Source: an uncultured Sutterella sp.
Lineage (GTDB): Bacteria; Pseudomonadota; Gammaproteobacteria; Burkholderiales; Burkholderiaceae_F
NCBI GenBank assembly: GCA_900553105.1
Contig: USCE01000094.1
Span: 1-5,680, forward strand
Direction of reading: 5' to 3'
DNA length: 5,680 nucleotides
Shown here: positions 1-5,680 of the stretch, piece by piece
Layout of the letters: the number at the start of each line of letters is the position of its first letter
Numbering within the stretch: the stretch's first letter is position 1
Translations under genes and position numbers: made by a program
Notes under the pieces: generated by a model
What the model was told of the DNA's origin: nothing
The model's input: only the letters and a program-made list of their open reading frames with translations
The model's database searches: none

Positions 1-50
1 TACGAGATAGGCTCCGGTCTCGTGGGCTCGGAGATGTGTATAAGAGACAG
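1..50 (+). other. Nextera library adapter (P7 tail, i7 index, Read 2, mosaic end)
   Basis: This is residual sequencing-library sequence, not genome. Bases 1-8 match the 3' end of the Illumina P7 primer. Bases 9-16 (AGGCTCCG) are an i7 index; read in the other direction they are CGGAGCCT, which I recall as Nextera XT N720. Bases 17-31 are the Read 2 overhang (GTCTCGTGGGCTCGG), and 32-50 are the 19-bp Tn5 mosaic end (AGATGTGTATAAGAGACAG). Genomic sequence starts at 51. Confidence 0.98.
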
Positions 51-1334
51 GACACGAACAATGCTGCCTACGCGAAGTTCGCGTTCTTTGTAGCGTCCTT
101 TGAGCGTTTGACCTTTTTGTGAAATAAAAGCCTTGGCAAAGTCAAAGTCCTTGGCGGCGATAGTGACCGTTTCAGCATTGGCTAATTGCACGGTCATGGT
201 TTTGGCGTTTAAGGCCATGACAACGCCGGGCAACAGGTTAGAAGACGTTACAGTGGCTCCGAGCGCTTGTCGGATATCGGCTTCGCGCGTGTCATCGTTA
301 CTGATATCAACGTAGCCTTCTGCACCTCGGTAGCCGTAACGGCGATCATATGTGATAGCGTTTTGTCGCACGGCACGACTCGCAGTGATTTGGTCACGGG
401 AGCGAATGGTGGTGTAGACATTTAACCCTTGGTTATAGATCGTGTCTTTGAAATAGGGCAGAAGCATCATACGGGCTAATTCTGCGATGTAGCCTGCCTG
501 CATGTCTTCGGTCTGCAACTGTGTGCGTCGCTCCTCTGCGGTCGTTTTCTTTAATTCGATGGGTTGAGCTATAGCGGCTGAATAGGTGATGTCATCGATG
601 TAGCCGAGCGTGTGCATGCGTCCGAGCACATAGTTACGACGCATGGTCGCACGACGCATGTTTACAATCGGATTGTAGGCACTCGGGGCCACGGGAAGGC
701 CGGCAAGCACGGCAGCCTCTGAAATAGAGAGATCTTTCAGGTCTTTGCCGAAGTACGTTTGAGCTGCACTGCCGAAACCGTAGGAGCGATGACCGAGAAA
801 GATTTGATTGGCATAAGCTTCGAAAATCTCGTCTTTAGTGAGGTTTTGCTCTATCTTGAAAGCCAAAGCAACTTCGTAGAGTTTACGCACATAACTGCGT
901 TCGCTCGTCAGGAAGAAATTTCGCGCTACCTGCATCGTGATAGTACTGCCGCCTTGACCGCGGCTACCGGTCAGAATGTTGGAAAGTGCAGCACGGGCAA
1001 TCCCCATGAATTCGATACCAGAGTGTTCGTAAAAGCCGTTGTCTTCAGCTGCAAGGATGGCCAGTCGCATATGGCGGGGCATTTCTTCAATCGAAACGAA
1101 CTCGCGTCGCTCCTCACCGAATTCGCCGATCAAATCACCGTCGGCCGTGTAGATACGAAGCGGGATTTTAGGGCGGTATTCAGTTAGTGCGTCGATCGGA
1201 GGCAACTTGTAGTAAACCACTGAAAAGACAACAAGGCCAATACAGCCGGCCGCAACAACGCCGCAGACGCCCGCAAGCATCAGCCACTTAAAAACTTTTT
1301 TTGTTAACGATTCAGAAACGTTTTTTTTTCGCAT
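51..1334 (-). CDS. mrcA: Penicillin-binding protein 1A, N-terminal part (3' end cut off)
   Basis: Class A penicillin-binding protein, a bifunctional cell-wall synthase of the inner membrane that polymerises lipid II into glycan strands and cross-links peptides. The frame is open from ATG 1334 to the adapter junction (428 codons), about half the family's usual length. Residues 1-13 are basic and cytoplasmic; 15-41 form one TM anchor. The GT51 domain spans about 60-235, with E97-D-N-G-F-Y (catalytic Glu), GQGGSTITMQ (126-135), RKLYE (150-154) and YANQIFLG (174-181), followed by AAVLAGLPVAPSAYNP (207-222). Residues from about 340 match the OB-like region inserted before the transpeptidase domain, whose SxxK, SxN and KTG motifs lie outside the window. 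An in-frame TAG 9 bases upstream makes this the first possible ATG; no good Shine-Dalgarno is visible. Codons 2-5 contain nine consecutive A. The N-G after the catalytic E-D is a mild departure from the usual E-D-x-x-F. The family assignment is secure; 1A (mrcA/ponA) is the likeliest subtype. Confidence 0.93.
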
Positions 1335-1532
1335 CGCAAAAATCTAAGCAATCAGTCACACAGGCCCGATTACGACATCTTAAATTCGCCGGGCAGGGAA
1401 ATCAGCTAATGCTACCGATTTTTTCCATATTTTGCGAACACTTAGCCGAGTTGAGGTGTAACAAACGGCGTCGTTTTCAAACGAGTTTTGCTAGATTGAT
1501 CGGCCAAATCAGGAGGAACAAATGGAGGGGGT

Positions 1533-1601
1533 ATGTCTAAGTGTGCAAAATTGAAAAGGATTTGGTCGCAGTTTTTAGAAAAATGCACTATCGTAGTCTA
1601 A
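1533..1601 (+). CDS. Doubtful 22-aa small ORF with Shine-Dalgarno-like leader
   Basis: The frame begins MSKCAKLKRIW, is basic at the start, ends in CTIVV and stops at TAA 1599-1601. GGAGG at 1524-1528 precedes the ATG by 4 bases, which is short. Just upstream, AGGAGG (1511-1516) sits 5 bases before another ATG at 1522 that opens an 11-codon frame overlapping this one. I recognise no family. No plus-strand gene follows for it to regulate as a leader. A short Cys- and Lys-rich peptide in otherwise empty sequence can arise by chance, and the strong Shine-Dalgarno matches are the only support. Confidence 0.2.
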   Translation: MSKCAKLKRIWSQFLEKCTIVV

Positions 1602-1604
1602 AAA
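1572..1604. repeat. AT-rich inverted repeat, 8-bp arms
   Basis: TTTTTAGA (1572-1579) is matched perfectly by TCTAAAAA (1597-1604) across a 17-base loop. A small inner CTA/TAG pairing is possible inside the loop. It overlaps the stop codon of the doubtful small ORF. With no GC-rich stem it would be a poor terminator. It could be a protein-binding dyad upstream of mrcA or simply chance in AT-rich DNA. Confidence 0.35.
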
Positions 1605-1737
1605 TTACCCTGCATAACCTTTCCGTGGCTTGGTCAATGGGGAAAGCCAAGCGTTGAATGCGTAGCACTTGTTAATCGAAATAATCATCATGTTCGATTG
1701 TGACTGGTGAAGATTGGCTTTTTCGAGATTGGTCCTT

Positions 1738-1790
1738 AAACAAAATAACCCACAACAATTTCTTGGGAACCAATAAACTGTTGTGGGTTT
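1738..1790 (-). terminator. Intrinsic terminator of the DUF1177-dcuC-amidohydrolase operon
   Basis: AACCCACAACA (1747-1757) pairs perfectly over 11 bp with TGTTGTGGGTT (1779-1789) around a 21-base loop. The loop itself contains a small TTGG/CCAA pairing. Read on the minus strand, the stem ends 27 bases past the amidohydrolase stop codon and is followed by ATTTTGTTT, a modest T-tract. On the plus strand no T-tract follows, so it fits termination of the minus-strand operon and insulation of mrcA. Confidence 0.8.
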
Positions 1791-1816
1791 AATGCGAGCG
1801 ACAGGATTATGCAGAT

Positions 1817-3094
1817 CTAGCCCAAGCAGTTGCGACCTTTGATAAAGCCTGTGAACACTCCCCATCCGATAGGCAGTGATTGCTCATCTTGAATGCAAAA
1901 ATCATTGCGGTGGTGTCCGTGATGATTGCAACCGTAGTAGAAAAAGGCCGCCTTTCCACCATGGGCTTGAACTCGATGAATCAGCATTGTGCAATCTTCA
2001 CTGCCGATCTTGGCATTCATATCCACTACGGAATCTACACCTGGTACGGCTTGAGCTGCTTGCTTGACAGCTTCCACCGCTTGTTCATCGCCTTGATAAG
2101 TCAAGGCTTCGCCCATTCGGGTTAATCGATATTGCACGCCATAAGCAGCTGCCATTCCTTTGACAGTCATTTCGACATTGTTTGCCATATAGTCGTTAAT
2201 CTCGGTGCTTTCACCGCGAACTTCCAATTGCATATAGGCGTGAGGGGCCACAATGTTGCGTCCAACCCCAGAGATCAATTTGCCGATTTGTACTCTCGTG
2301 ATCCCTTGGCTGTGTCCGGGCAAAGATCCTAACGACATACAAGTTGCGGCTGCACACATCAAAGCACTCTTACCTTTTTCAGGAGAACCAGCCGCGGCCT
2401 GAACGCCTTCGTACTCCAAGTCAAATTTTGTTGTGGCAAGGTAGCCGTGATGAGAGACTCCTACTTGCCCTAAACGAGCAGAACATCCGATGTGTGCACC
2501 AGCAAACCAGTCAACGTCATCAACAATACCTTTGGCGGCCATGGCGGCCGCACCACGAACACCCTCTTCGGCCGGTTGAAAGAGTACTTTTATTGTTCCG
2601 CTCAGATGATCTTTGTTATCGGCTAACCAAGCGACGACTCCCAGGCCCACTGCAGTGTGTCCATCATGGCCGCAAGCATGAGAAAAGCCAGGGTAAATTG
2701 AACGGAAATGGCCTTGATTAGCCTCGTGAGTCGGATCTAGAGTTTCTTCGATTGGCAAACAATCAATATCAACACGAATGGCTGTTACAGGACCTGGTCG
2801 TCCTGTTTCTAGAACAGCCATGGCCCCGGTGTAACCGCCTAGTCGCTTTAAAAAAGCAGCAGGAACCCCATGTTCAAGGGCACGAGCTTGTGCAGCTTGA
2901 ACTGTCTCCTCATGTCTGCCCATGACAGCAGACGGCTCAATAACTTCTATTCCGCAAAGCGCCTTAAGTCCCAATTGTTCAATTCGCTGAATGATAAAGT
3001 AAGTCGTTTCAAACTCGCACCACCCCTCTTCAGGATGTTCGTGAAGCCAGCGACGATCTTTAACCATTTGGTCTTTATAGAGACATTCATTCAT
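1817..3094 (-). CDS. AbgA-like M20 family metal-dependent amidohydrolase
   Basis: Peptidase family M20 amidohydrolase of 425 aa. It resembles E. coli AbgA (p-aminobenzoyl-glutamate hydrolase subunit A, about 436 aa) along its length, including the AbgA-type insertion at about 54-90 before ETGRPGP (96-102). Catalytic-domain motifs seen are RVDIDCLP (107-114), HACGHDGHT (139-147, likely ligands C141 and H143), FQPAEEG (172-178, base E176 and ligand E177), H201 in AGAHIG, and the C-terminal HHGHH (391-395) supplying the last ligand. The lid/dimerisation domain spans about 217-325. There, AbgA has AAHAG but this protein reads QAAAG (232-236), so the conserved histidine is Ala234 and one nearby residue is missing. 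The family is known to hydrolyse amide bonds of N-acyl or N-aroyl amino acids; this substrate is unknown. No signal peptide, so it is presumably cytoplasmic. It is the last gene of the operon, 14 bases after the carrier, with AGGA 8 bases before the ATG. No abgB partner is visible. Confidence 0.9.
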   Translation of the reverse strand: MNECLYKDQMVKDRRWLHEHPEEGWCEFETTYFIIQRIEQLGLKALCGIEVIEPSAVMGRHEETVQAAQARALEHGVPAAFLKRLGGYTGAMAVLETGRPGPVTAIRVDIDCLPIEETLDPTHEANQGHFRSIYPGFSHACGHDGHTAVGLGVVAWLADNKDHLSGTIKVLFQPAEEGVRGAAAMAAKGIVDDVDWFAGAHIGCSARLGQVGVSHHGYLATTKFDLEYEGVQAAAGSPEKGKSALMCAAATCMSLGSLPGHSQGITRVQIGKLISGVGRNIVAPHAYMQLEVRGESTEINDYMANNVEMTVKGMAAAYGVQYRLTRMGEALTYQGDEQAVEAVKQAAQAVPGVDSVVDMNAKIGSEDCTMLIHRVQAHGGKAAFFYYGCNHHGHHRNDFCIQDEQSLPIGWGVFTGFIKGRNCLG

Positions 3095-3108
3095 TTTTTC
3101 TGTCCTAC

Positions 3109-4395
3109 TTAAAGTTCGAAGATAAAGCCCAACAAAATGACATTAACAATCATTGGGATGGCCATGCGTTTGGAGACTTCAAGCGGGCTTGCCTTAATCA
3201 TGCCGGCAATAACCAACGTTGCCCCGGCAATGGGTGAACACATGCGGCCCAGTGCACCGGAAAGAGAAGCTACAACACCAAGGTTAGGAACTTTCATGCC
3301 GAATTCTGCGGCATAAGGAGTTACCGCCTGATTAAAGGCGTGACCGGCTGCATCTCCCGATCCGGTTAATACCCCCATTAGGAAGGGGCCGAAGTTTGCT
3401 GCAATTGCTGCAATTTCTTTTGATTCTTTTAATTGGACAATTAAAGCGTCAATTACCCCTGCTGCTTGCAGACCACCGGCAAAACACCCCGCAGCTACGA
3501 TAATGCCTAAAATATTGGCATAACCTCTGCCCATACCGCCGAAGAATTCTTTAGTCAGTTGTTCGGGGTTGGCACGCGTCACAATCAGAGTGTAAATCGT
3601 GCCATAGATCATGGCTTCGGCTACGTTCATTTTTAGAGCCGGTACACAAGTGGCACCCAACATCAAAATCACAATAGGAAGAATTGGGGCTATTGCGTGC
3701 AAAATGTTGACTCGTTCGGGCAGTTCGCTGCGAGAGGTTCCGGTAACTTCAAACGTTTCACTTTCCTGCTCTTGTGTGCGCTTCTTATAGTCACGGAAAA
3801 CGAAAATCATTGCCGTCACCATGATGATATTAAGAGCACAGAGAGTGAGAATTTTCGGTGCAAATTGAACAATAAGGTCCATGACTTCCATGTTGGAAAT
3901 TTTGGCAACCCAAACGTTATGACTCGATCCTGGCGATAAGGCAGATGGGATGATTGAGCCGATAATTGCTGCACCTGCAATCGCGGGTTTGAATCCTGCT
4001 CTTACCATCAACGGAATCATTGTGGGGCCTAGCGCTGCAGCACAACCAGCTGCCGATGGAATCGCGATAGCAACGCACGAGGCAATAAGCATGCAAAAAG
4101 GCAGTAAGAAAAACCCCAGTTTTCTTAATGGCTTAACAAGCAAGGCCACAAAATGGGCATCACAGCGAGTCATTGATACTACCGCCGCAAAACCCAACGA
4201 GGAACAGATCGCCAGAATCATGGAGGCGTTAGTCATATTTTTCATCATGTTAGCTAGCGCAATGTGCGGAGCTAAACTGATAACACCCATTGCAAGACCG
4301 GCCGTAATGAGGACAAGCCGAGTTTCATAACGTTTTAACAATGCTGCAATTGTTAATATAACTATGACCGTTGCGCTAATCATTGAGAATGTCAT
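3109..4395 (-). CDS. DcuC-family anaerobic C4-dicarboxylate-type transporter
   Basis: Inner-membrane secondary carrier of 428 aa. E. coli DcuC is about 461 aa and handles fumarate, succinate and related C4-dicarboxylates. About 12 hydrophobic segments are visible, split into halves by a charged loop at about 201-228 (RDYKKR then acidic). Each half carries a family-type small-residue motif: PSAAGCAAALGPTMIPLM (113-130) and TGSGDAAGHAF (344-354). The C-terminal part (LGRMCSPIAG 382-391, AGMIKASPLEVSKR 397-410) matches DcuC closely by recall. Its ATG overlaps the upstream stop codon as ATGA, with GGAGA 6 bases before it, indicating translational coupling. Sitting between a DUF1177 gene and an amidohydrolase, it may import the hydrolase's substrate, for example an N-acyl dicarboxylic amino acid. 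That is inference, and plain C4-dicarboxylate uptake or product export is equally open, so I assign no gene symbol. Confidence 0.88.
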   Translation of the reverse strand: MTFSMISATVIVILTIAALLKRYETRLVLITAGLAMGVISLAPHIALANMMKNMTNASMILAICSSLGFAAVVSMTRCDAHFVALLVKPLRKLGFFLLPFCMLIASCVAIAIPSAAGCAAALGPTMIPLMVRAGFKPAIAGAAIIGSIIPSALSPGSSHNVWVAKISNMEVMDLIVQFAPKILTLCALNIIMVTAMIFVFRDYKKRTQEQESETFEVTGTSRSELPERVNILHAIAPILPIVILMLGATCVPALKMNVAEAMIYGTIYTLIVTRANPEQLTKEFFGGMGRGYANILGIIVAAGCFAGGLQAAGVIDALIVQLKESKEIAAIAANFGPFLMGVLTGSGDAAGHAFNQAVTPYAAEFGMKVPNLGVVASLSGALGRMCSPIAGATLVIAGMIKASPLEVSKRMAIPMIVNVILLGFIFEL

Positions 4396-5330
4396 GACAT
4401 TTCTCCAAAGGTTTGAAATTGTTTGAGTGAACCGTAAAGCGACACCAGTTTTTGGTATTCTTCAGCGTCATAAAACATAGTCTGATCGCGACCGTAGCTC
4501 TTCGCTACCTCGATCAGGAATCTTACGGTGTCATCGATATCGCATAGATGTGTAGCCCCTGTGGCACAGCCCGGTACCTGCGTTTGTGTCGTAATGGCAA
4601 CTCCAACACACGGCGCATCAGTTGCGACACTGGGCTGCAAAATGGAATTAAGATGGTAGATGCCGTTGCCATAAGGAGTGATGTCCTGTTGCGTAAGCGG
4701 CAGAACAACGGGAAGACGCCCTGTGGCAATCTCCATCAGAGAAAGAAGCTTTTCACTGGTGCGCAAAATGTAGCCTTCTTTTACCGTAGGAGTCAGTGCA
4801 AAGCCGCTTGAGTTGACAATACGATTGCCCTTGGTCGTATCCACACAGAGAATTGCATCCATGGTCGAGTCGACTTCTTCAGCGTTACAAGCTTGATTGC
4901 TGATCGGTGAGTCCATGAACGGAACGGGATCGTGAGGCCGTGTTGGCGCATGCGGGCAGATGTGCGTTGTAATGATCACATCGGATTCAAGCACATCACT
5001 TCGAGAGTGCATTTGAGCTAATTTTGCTGCTACTGACACAGCTGCCAAAGCGCCATCACCATCGCTAGTAAAGCCGATGCGTTCGGGTCTGGCACCTAGT
5101 CCCCCAAGTCGACCAACGATTCCCAGGGTAAGGCGGTCCCCTCCTATAGACTTACCTTGTGAACCGGGAATTAAAACTTTGATAAAGTCTGTTGAGCCTT
5201 TTTCGCCGGTTAATGTTTTTACTTGAACATTGTTTGCTCCGTATGAGCGCAAGTATTCAGCTACAGTCGCTCCGTTGACCGCTGGATCGTCCAGTAAATC
5301 CTGTAATTCAATAATATGTTTCATGCTCAT
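4392..5330 (-). CDS. DUF1177 family protein
   Basis: I recognise this 312-aa protein as DUF1177 (PF06675) by overall resemblance; its function is not established. It has no signal peptide or membrane segment. Conserved-looking stretches are GEKGSTDFIK (42-51), GIVGRLGGLGARPE (70-83), TSDGDGALAAV (88-98), TTHICPHAPT (121-130), DTTKGNRI (164-171), EGYILR (185-190), DITPYGNGIYHLNSI (216-230) and VPGCATGA (252-259). The many conserved Asp, His and Cys residues suggest a metal-dependent enzyme, but that is conjecture. Start: an in-frame ATG at 5393 would add 21 polar residues, yet the ATG at 5330 has a perfect GGAGG (5338-5342) 7 bases upstream and lies where the family's conserved region begins, so 5330 is chosen. 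It is the first gene of the operon, overlaps the carrier gene by 4 bases, and is probably controlled by the divergent LysR regulator. Confidence 0.85.
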   Translation of the reverse strand: MSMKHIIELQDLLDDPAVNGATVAEYLRSYGANNVQVKTLTGEKGSTDFIKVLIPGSQGKSIGGDRLTLGIVGRLGGLGARPERIGFTSDGDGALAAVSVAAKLAQMHSRSDVLESDVIITTHICPHAPTRPHDPVPFMDSPISNQACNAEEVDSTMDAILCVDTTKGNRIVNSSGFALTPTVKEGYILRTSEKLLSLMEIATGRLPVVLPLTQQDITPYGNGIYHLNSILQPSVATDAPCVGVAITTQTQVPGCATGATHLCDIDDTVRFLIEVAKSYGRDQTMFYDAEEYQKLVSLYGSLKQFQTFGEMS

Positions 5331-5337
5331 TGAGCTA

Positions 5338-5342
5338 CCTCC
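5338..5342 (-). promoter_or_regulatory. Ribosome binding site deciding the DUF1177 gene start
   Basis: GGAGG on the minus strand, 7 bases before ATG 5330. It is the strongest Shine-Dalgarno match in the operon. It supports the shorter DUF1177 protein over the extended frame from 5393. Confidence 0.85.
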
Positions 5343-5394
5343 GTTTTCTGTATAACCATTATCTCTATTATTTTCTGAACGCGGAGATGGCATT

Positions 5395-5423
5395 CTTATT
5401 TGTATTATTATTTATTCCTTCAA
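5395..5423 (-). promoter_or_regulatory. Candidate promoter of the DUF1177 operon
   Basis: On the minus strand, TTGAAG (5423-5418) and AATAAG (5400-5395) are spaced 17 bases apart; each matches the sigma-70 hexamers at 4 of 6 positions. The -35 element would lie at the centre of the palindrome, so a bound regulator would sit directly on it. The region is AT-rich and chance hexamers are expected, so the assignment is weak. Confidence 0.25.
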
Positions 5424-5434
5424 GGAATAAATAA
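5408..5434. promoter_or_regulatory. Palindromic operator with LysR-type T-N11-A box
   Basis: A perfect inverted repeat with 13-bp arms (5408-5420 and 5422-5434) around one central base at 5421; its core is ATTCCTTCAAGGAAT. Positions 5415-5427 fit the T-N11-A dyad of LysR-type binding sites. It lies 12 bases before the regulator's start codon and about 80 bases from the divergent DUF1177 start, where an autoregulating LysR protein would bind to control both directions. Its short AT-rich hairpin in front of the regulator could alternatively affect translation of that gene. Confidence 0.7.
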
Positions 5435-5446
5435 GCTCAAAACGAC

Positions 5447-5632
5447 ATGTCTCTACTTCATAATGATTTGGACGTTTTTTTAACGTTGTGTGATACACGT
5501 AGCTTTTCACTGGCGGCTCAAAAATTGACTTTGACGCAATCAGCCGTCACAAAGAAGATTCAAAGGCTTGAGAATGGTCTTGGAGTCGATCTTTTTGATA
5601 GAACCAAACGACCGATCGATCTGACAAAAGAG
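5447..5632 (+). CDS. LysR-type transcriptional regulator, N-terminal part (3' end cut off)
   Basis: The 62 codons before the adapter encode most of a LysR-type winged helix-turn-helix: LDVFLTLCDTRSFSLAA (8-24), then the recognition-helix region LTQSAVTKKIQRLENGLG (29-46), then DLFDRTKRPIDLT (48-60). The pattern (F-L-x-x-x-x-x-S-F-x-x-A-A, Q-x-A-V-x-x-x-I-x-x-L-E, L-F-x-R) is characteristic of the family. The effector-binding domain is missing, so the ligand cannot be inferred. An in-frame TAA at 5432 fixes ATG 5447 as the first ATG; its Shine-Dalgarno is weak. Divergent orientation and the shared palindrome make it the likely regulator of the DUF1177-carrier-amidohydrolase operon. Confidence 0.92.
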
Positions 5633-5680
5633 CTGTCTCTTATACACATCTCCGAGCCCACGAGACCGGAGCCTATCTCG
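5633..5680 (-). other. Nextera library adapter (mosaic end, Read 2, i7 index, P7 tail)
   Basis: Reverse complement of bases 3-50. It consists of the 19-bp Tn5 mosaic end (5633-5651), the Read 2 overhang (5652-5666), the same i7 index CGGAGCCT (5667-5674) and 6 bases of P7. Genomic sequence ends at 5632, so the LysR gene is cut artificially. Confidence 0.98.

Larger units (their letters stand above)
1335..1816. other. Intergenic region between the amidohydrolase operon and mrcA
   Basis: About 480 bases with no convincing protein gene. From the right it holds the operon's terminator (1738-1790). A 6-bp hairpin (GCTTGG 1628-1633, CCAAGC 1647-1652) follows, without a T-tract, and then an AT-rich 8-bp dyad at 1572-1604. 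A 22-codon plus-strand reading frame lies at 1533-1601. The minus-strand mrcA promoter must lie between 1335 and about 1740 if mrcA is transcribed separately, but I see no hexamer pair good enough to mark. No tRNA, rRNA or repeat array is recognisable. Confidence 0.7.

Noticed and set aside
759..1187. 142-codon plus-strand reading frame
   Set aside because: It is antisense to the glycosyltransferase domain of the PBP1A gene, whose catalytic motifs are clear on the minus strand, and its product resembles nothing I know.
1301..1540. 79-codon plus-strand reading frame
   Set aside because: It starts inside the mrcA coding region in antisense, has no Shine-Dalgarno, and gives an arginine-rich product of the kind seen in chance frames.
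1628..1652. Hairpin GCTTGG/CCAAGC as a second terminator
   Set aside because: Only six base pairs with a 13-base loop and no T-tract on either strand.
1605..1865. 86-codon minus-strand reading frame
   Set aside because: It begins inside the amidohydrolase C-terminus in another frame and reads straight through the terminator hairpin.
2344..2721. 125-codon plus-strand reading frame inside the amidohydrolase
   Set aside because: It is antisense to the catalytic motifs of the M20 gene, with a His/Arg/Leu-rich composition typical of a shadow frame.
3950..4330. 126-codon plus-strand reading frame rich in Ala and Ile
   Set aside because: It is the mirror of the DcuC-type membrane gene; hydrophobic antisense frames opposite membrane proteins are common.
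5331..5393. Longer DUF1177 protein starting at ATG 5393
   Set aside because: The extra 21 residues are polar and unlike the family, the frame would run through the leader, and the ATG at 5330 has a perfect, correctly spaced GGAGG.
51..5632. CRISPR arrays, tRNA or rRNA genes, insertion sequences
   Set aside because: No regularly spaced repeats, no recognisable cloverleaf or rRNA segments and no transposase motifs were seen on either strand.
1..5680. A 5.7-kb transposon with 48-bp terminal inverted repeats and Tn5 mosaic ends
   Set aside because: The repeats contain Illumina P7, i7 index and Read 2 sequence in addition to the mosaic end, no transposase is present, and bases 51-59 and 5624-5632 do not form a 9-bp target duplication.

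Overview
The window is a bacterial fragment of about 5.58 kb (51-5632) with Illumina Nextera library adapter left on both ends. The adapters (1-50 and 5633-5680) are mirror copies of each other and are not biology, so the two outermost genes are cut by library construction. The first gene's protein resembles the penicillin-binding protein 1A of Burkholderiales (Betaproteobacteria). The moderate base composition and the DcuC-type carrier would fit a gut Sutterellaceae member such as Parasutterella or Sutterella. That placement is inferred from recalled protein resemblance, not from a search.

Layout. 51-1334 (minus): N-terminal part of a class A penicillin-binding protein (mrcA/ponA), with TM anchor, complete glycosyltransferase domain and the start of the inserted OB-like region; the transpeptidase domain lies beyond the edge. 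1335-1816: about 480 bases without a convincing gene. It holds the presumed mrcA promoter region, a doubtful 22-codon plus-strand ORF, weak hairpins and a clear intrinsic terminator. 1817-5330 (minus): a tight three-gene operon read from right to left, in the order DUF1177-family protein, DcuC-family carrier, AbgA-like M20 amidohydrolase. 5331-5446: divergent control region with a 13-bp-arm palindrome containing a T-N11-A LysR-type box. 5447-5632 (plus): start of a LysR-type regulator.

How the genes work together (inference). A divergent LysR regulator, an AbgA-like amidohydrolase and a transporter recall the E. coli abgR-abgABT locus for p-aminobenzoyl-glutamate scavenging. Here a DcuC-type dicarboxylate carrier stands where AbgT would be, and a DUF1177 protein of unknown function accompanies the hydrolase in place of AbgB. 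A plausible role is uptake and cleavage of an N-acylated (or aroylated) dicarboxylic amino acid or similar amide. The hydrolase keeps its metal ligands but appears to lack the dimerisation-domain histidine, so its substrate or mechanism may differ from AbgA. This operon is the part of the window most worth following up.
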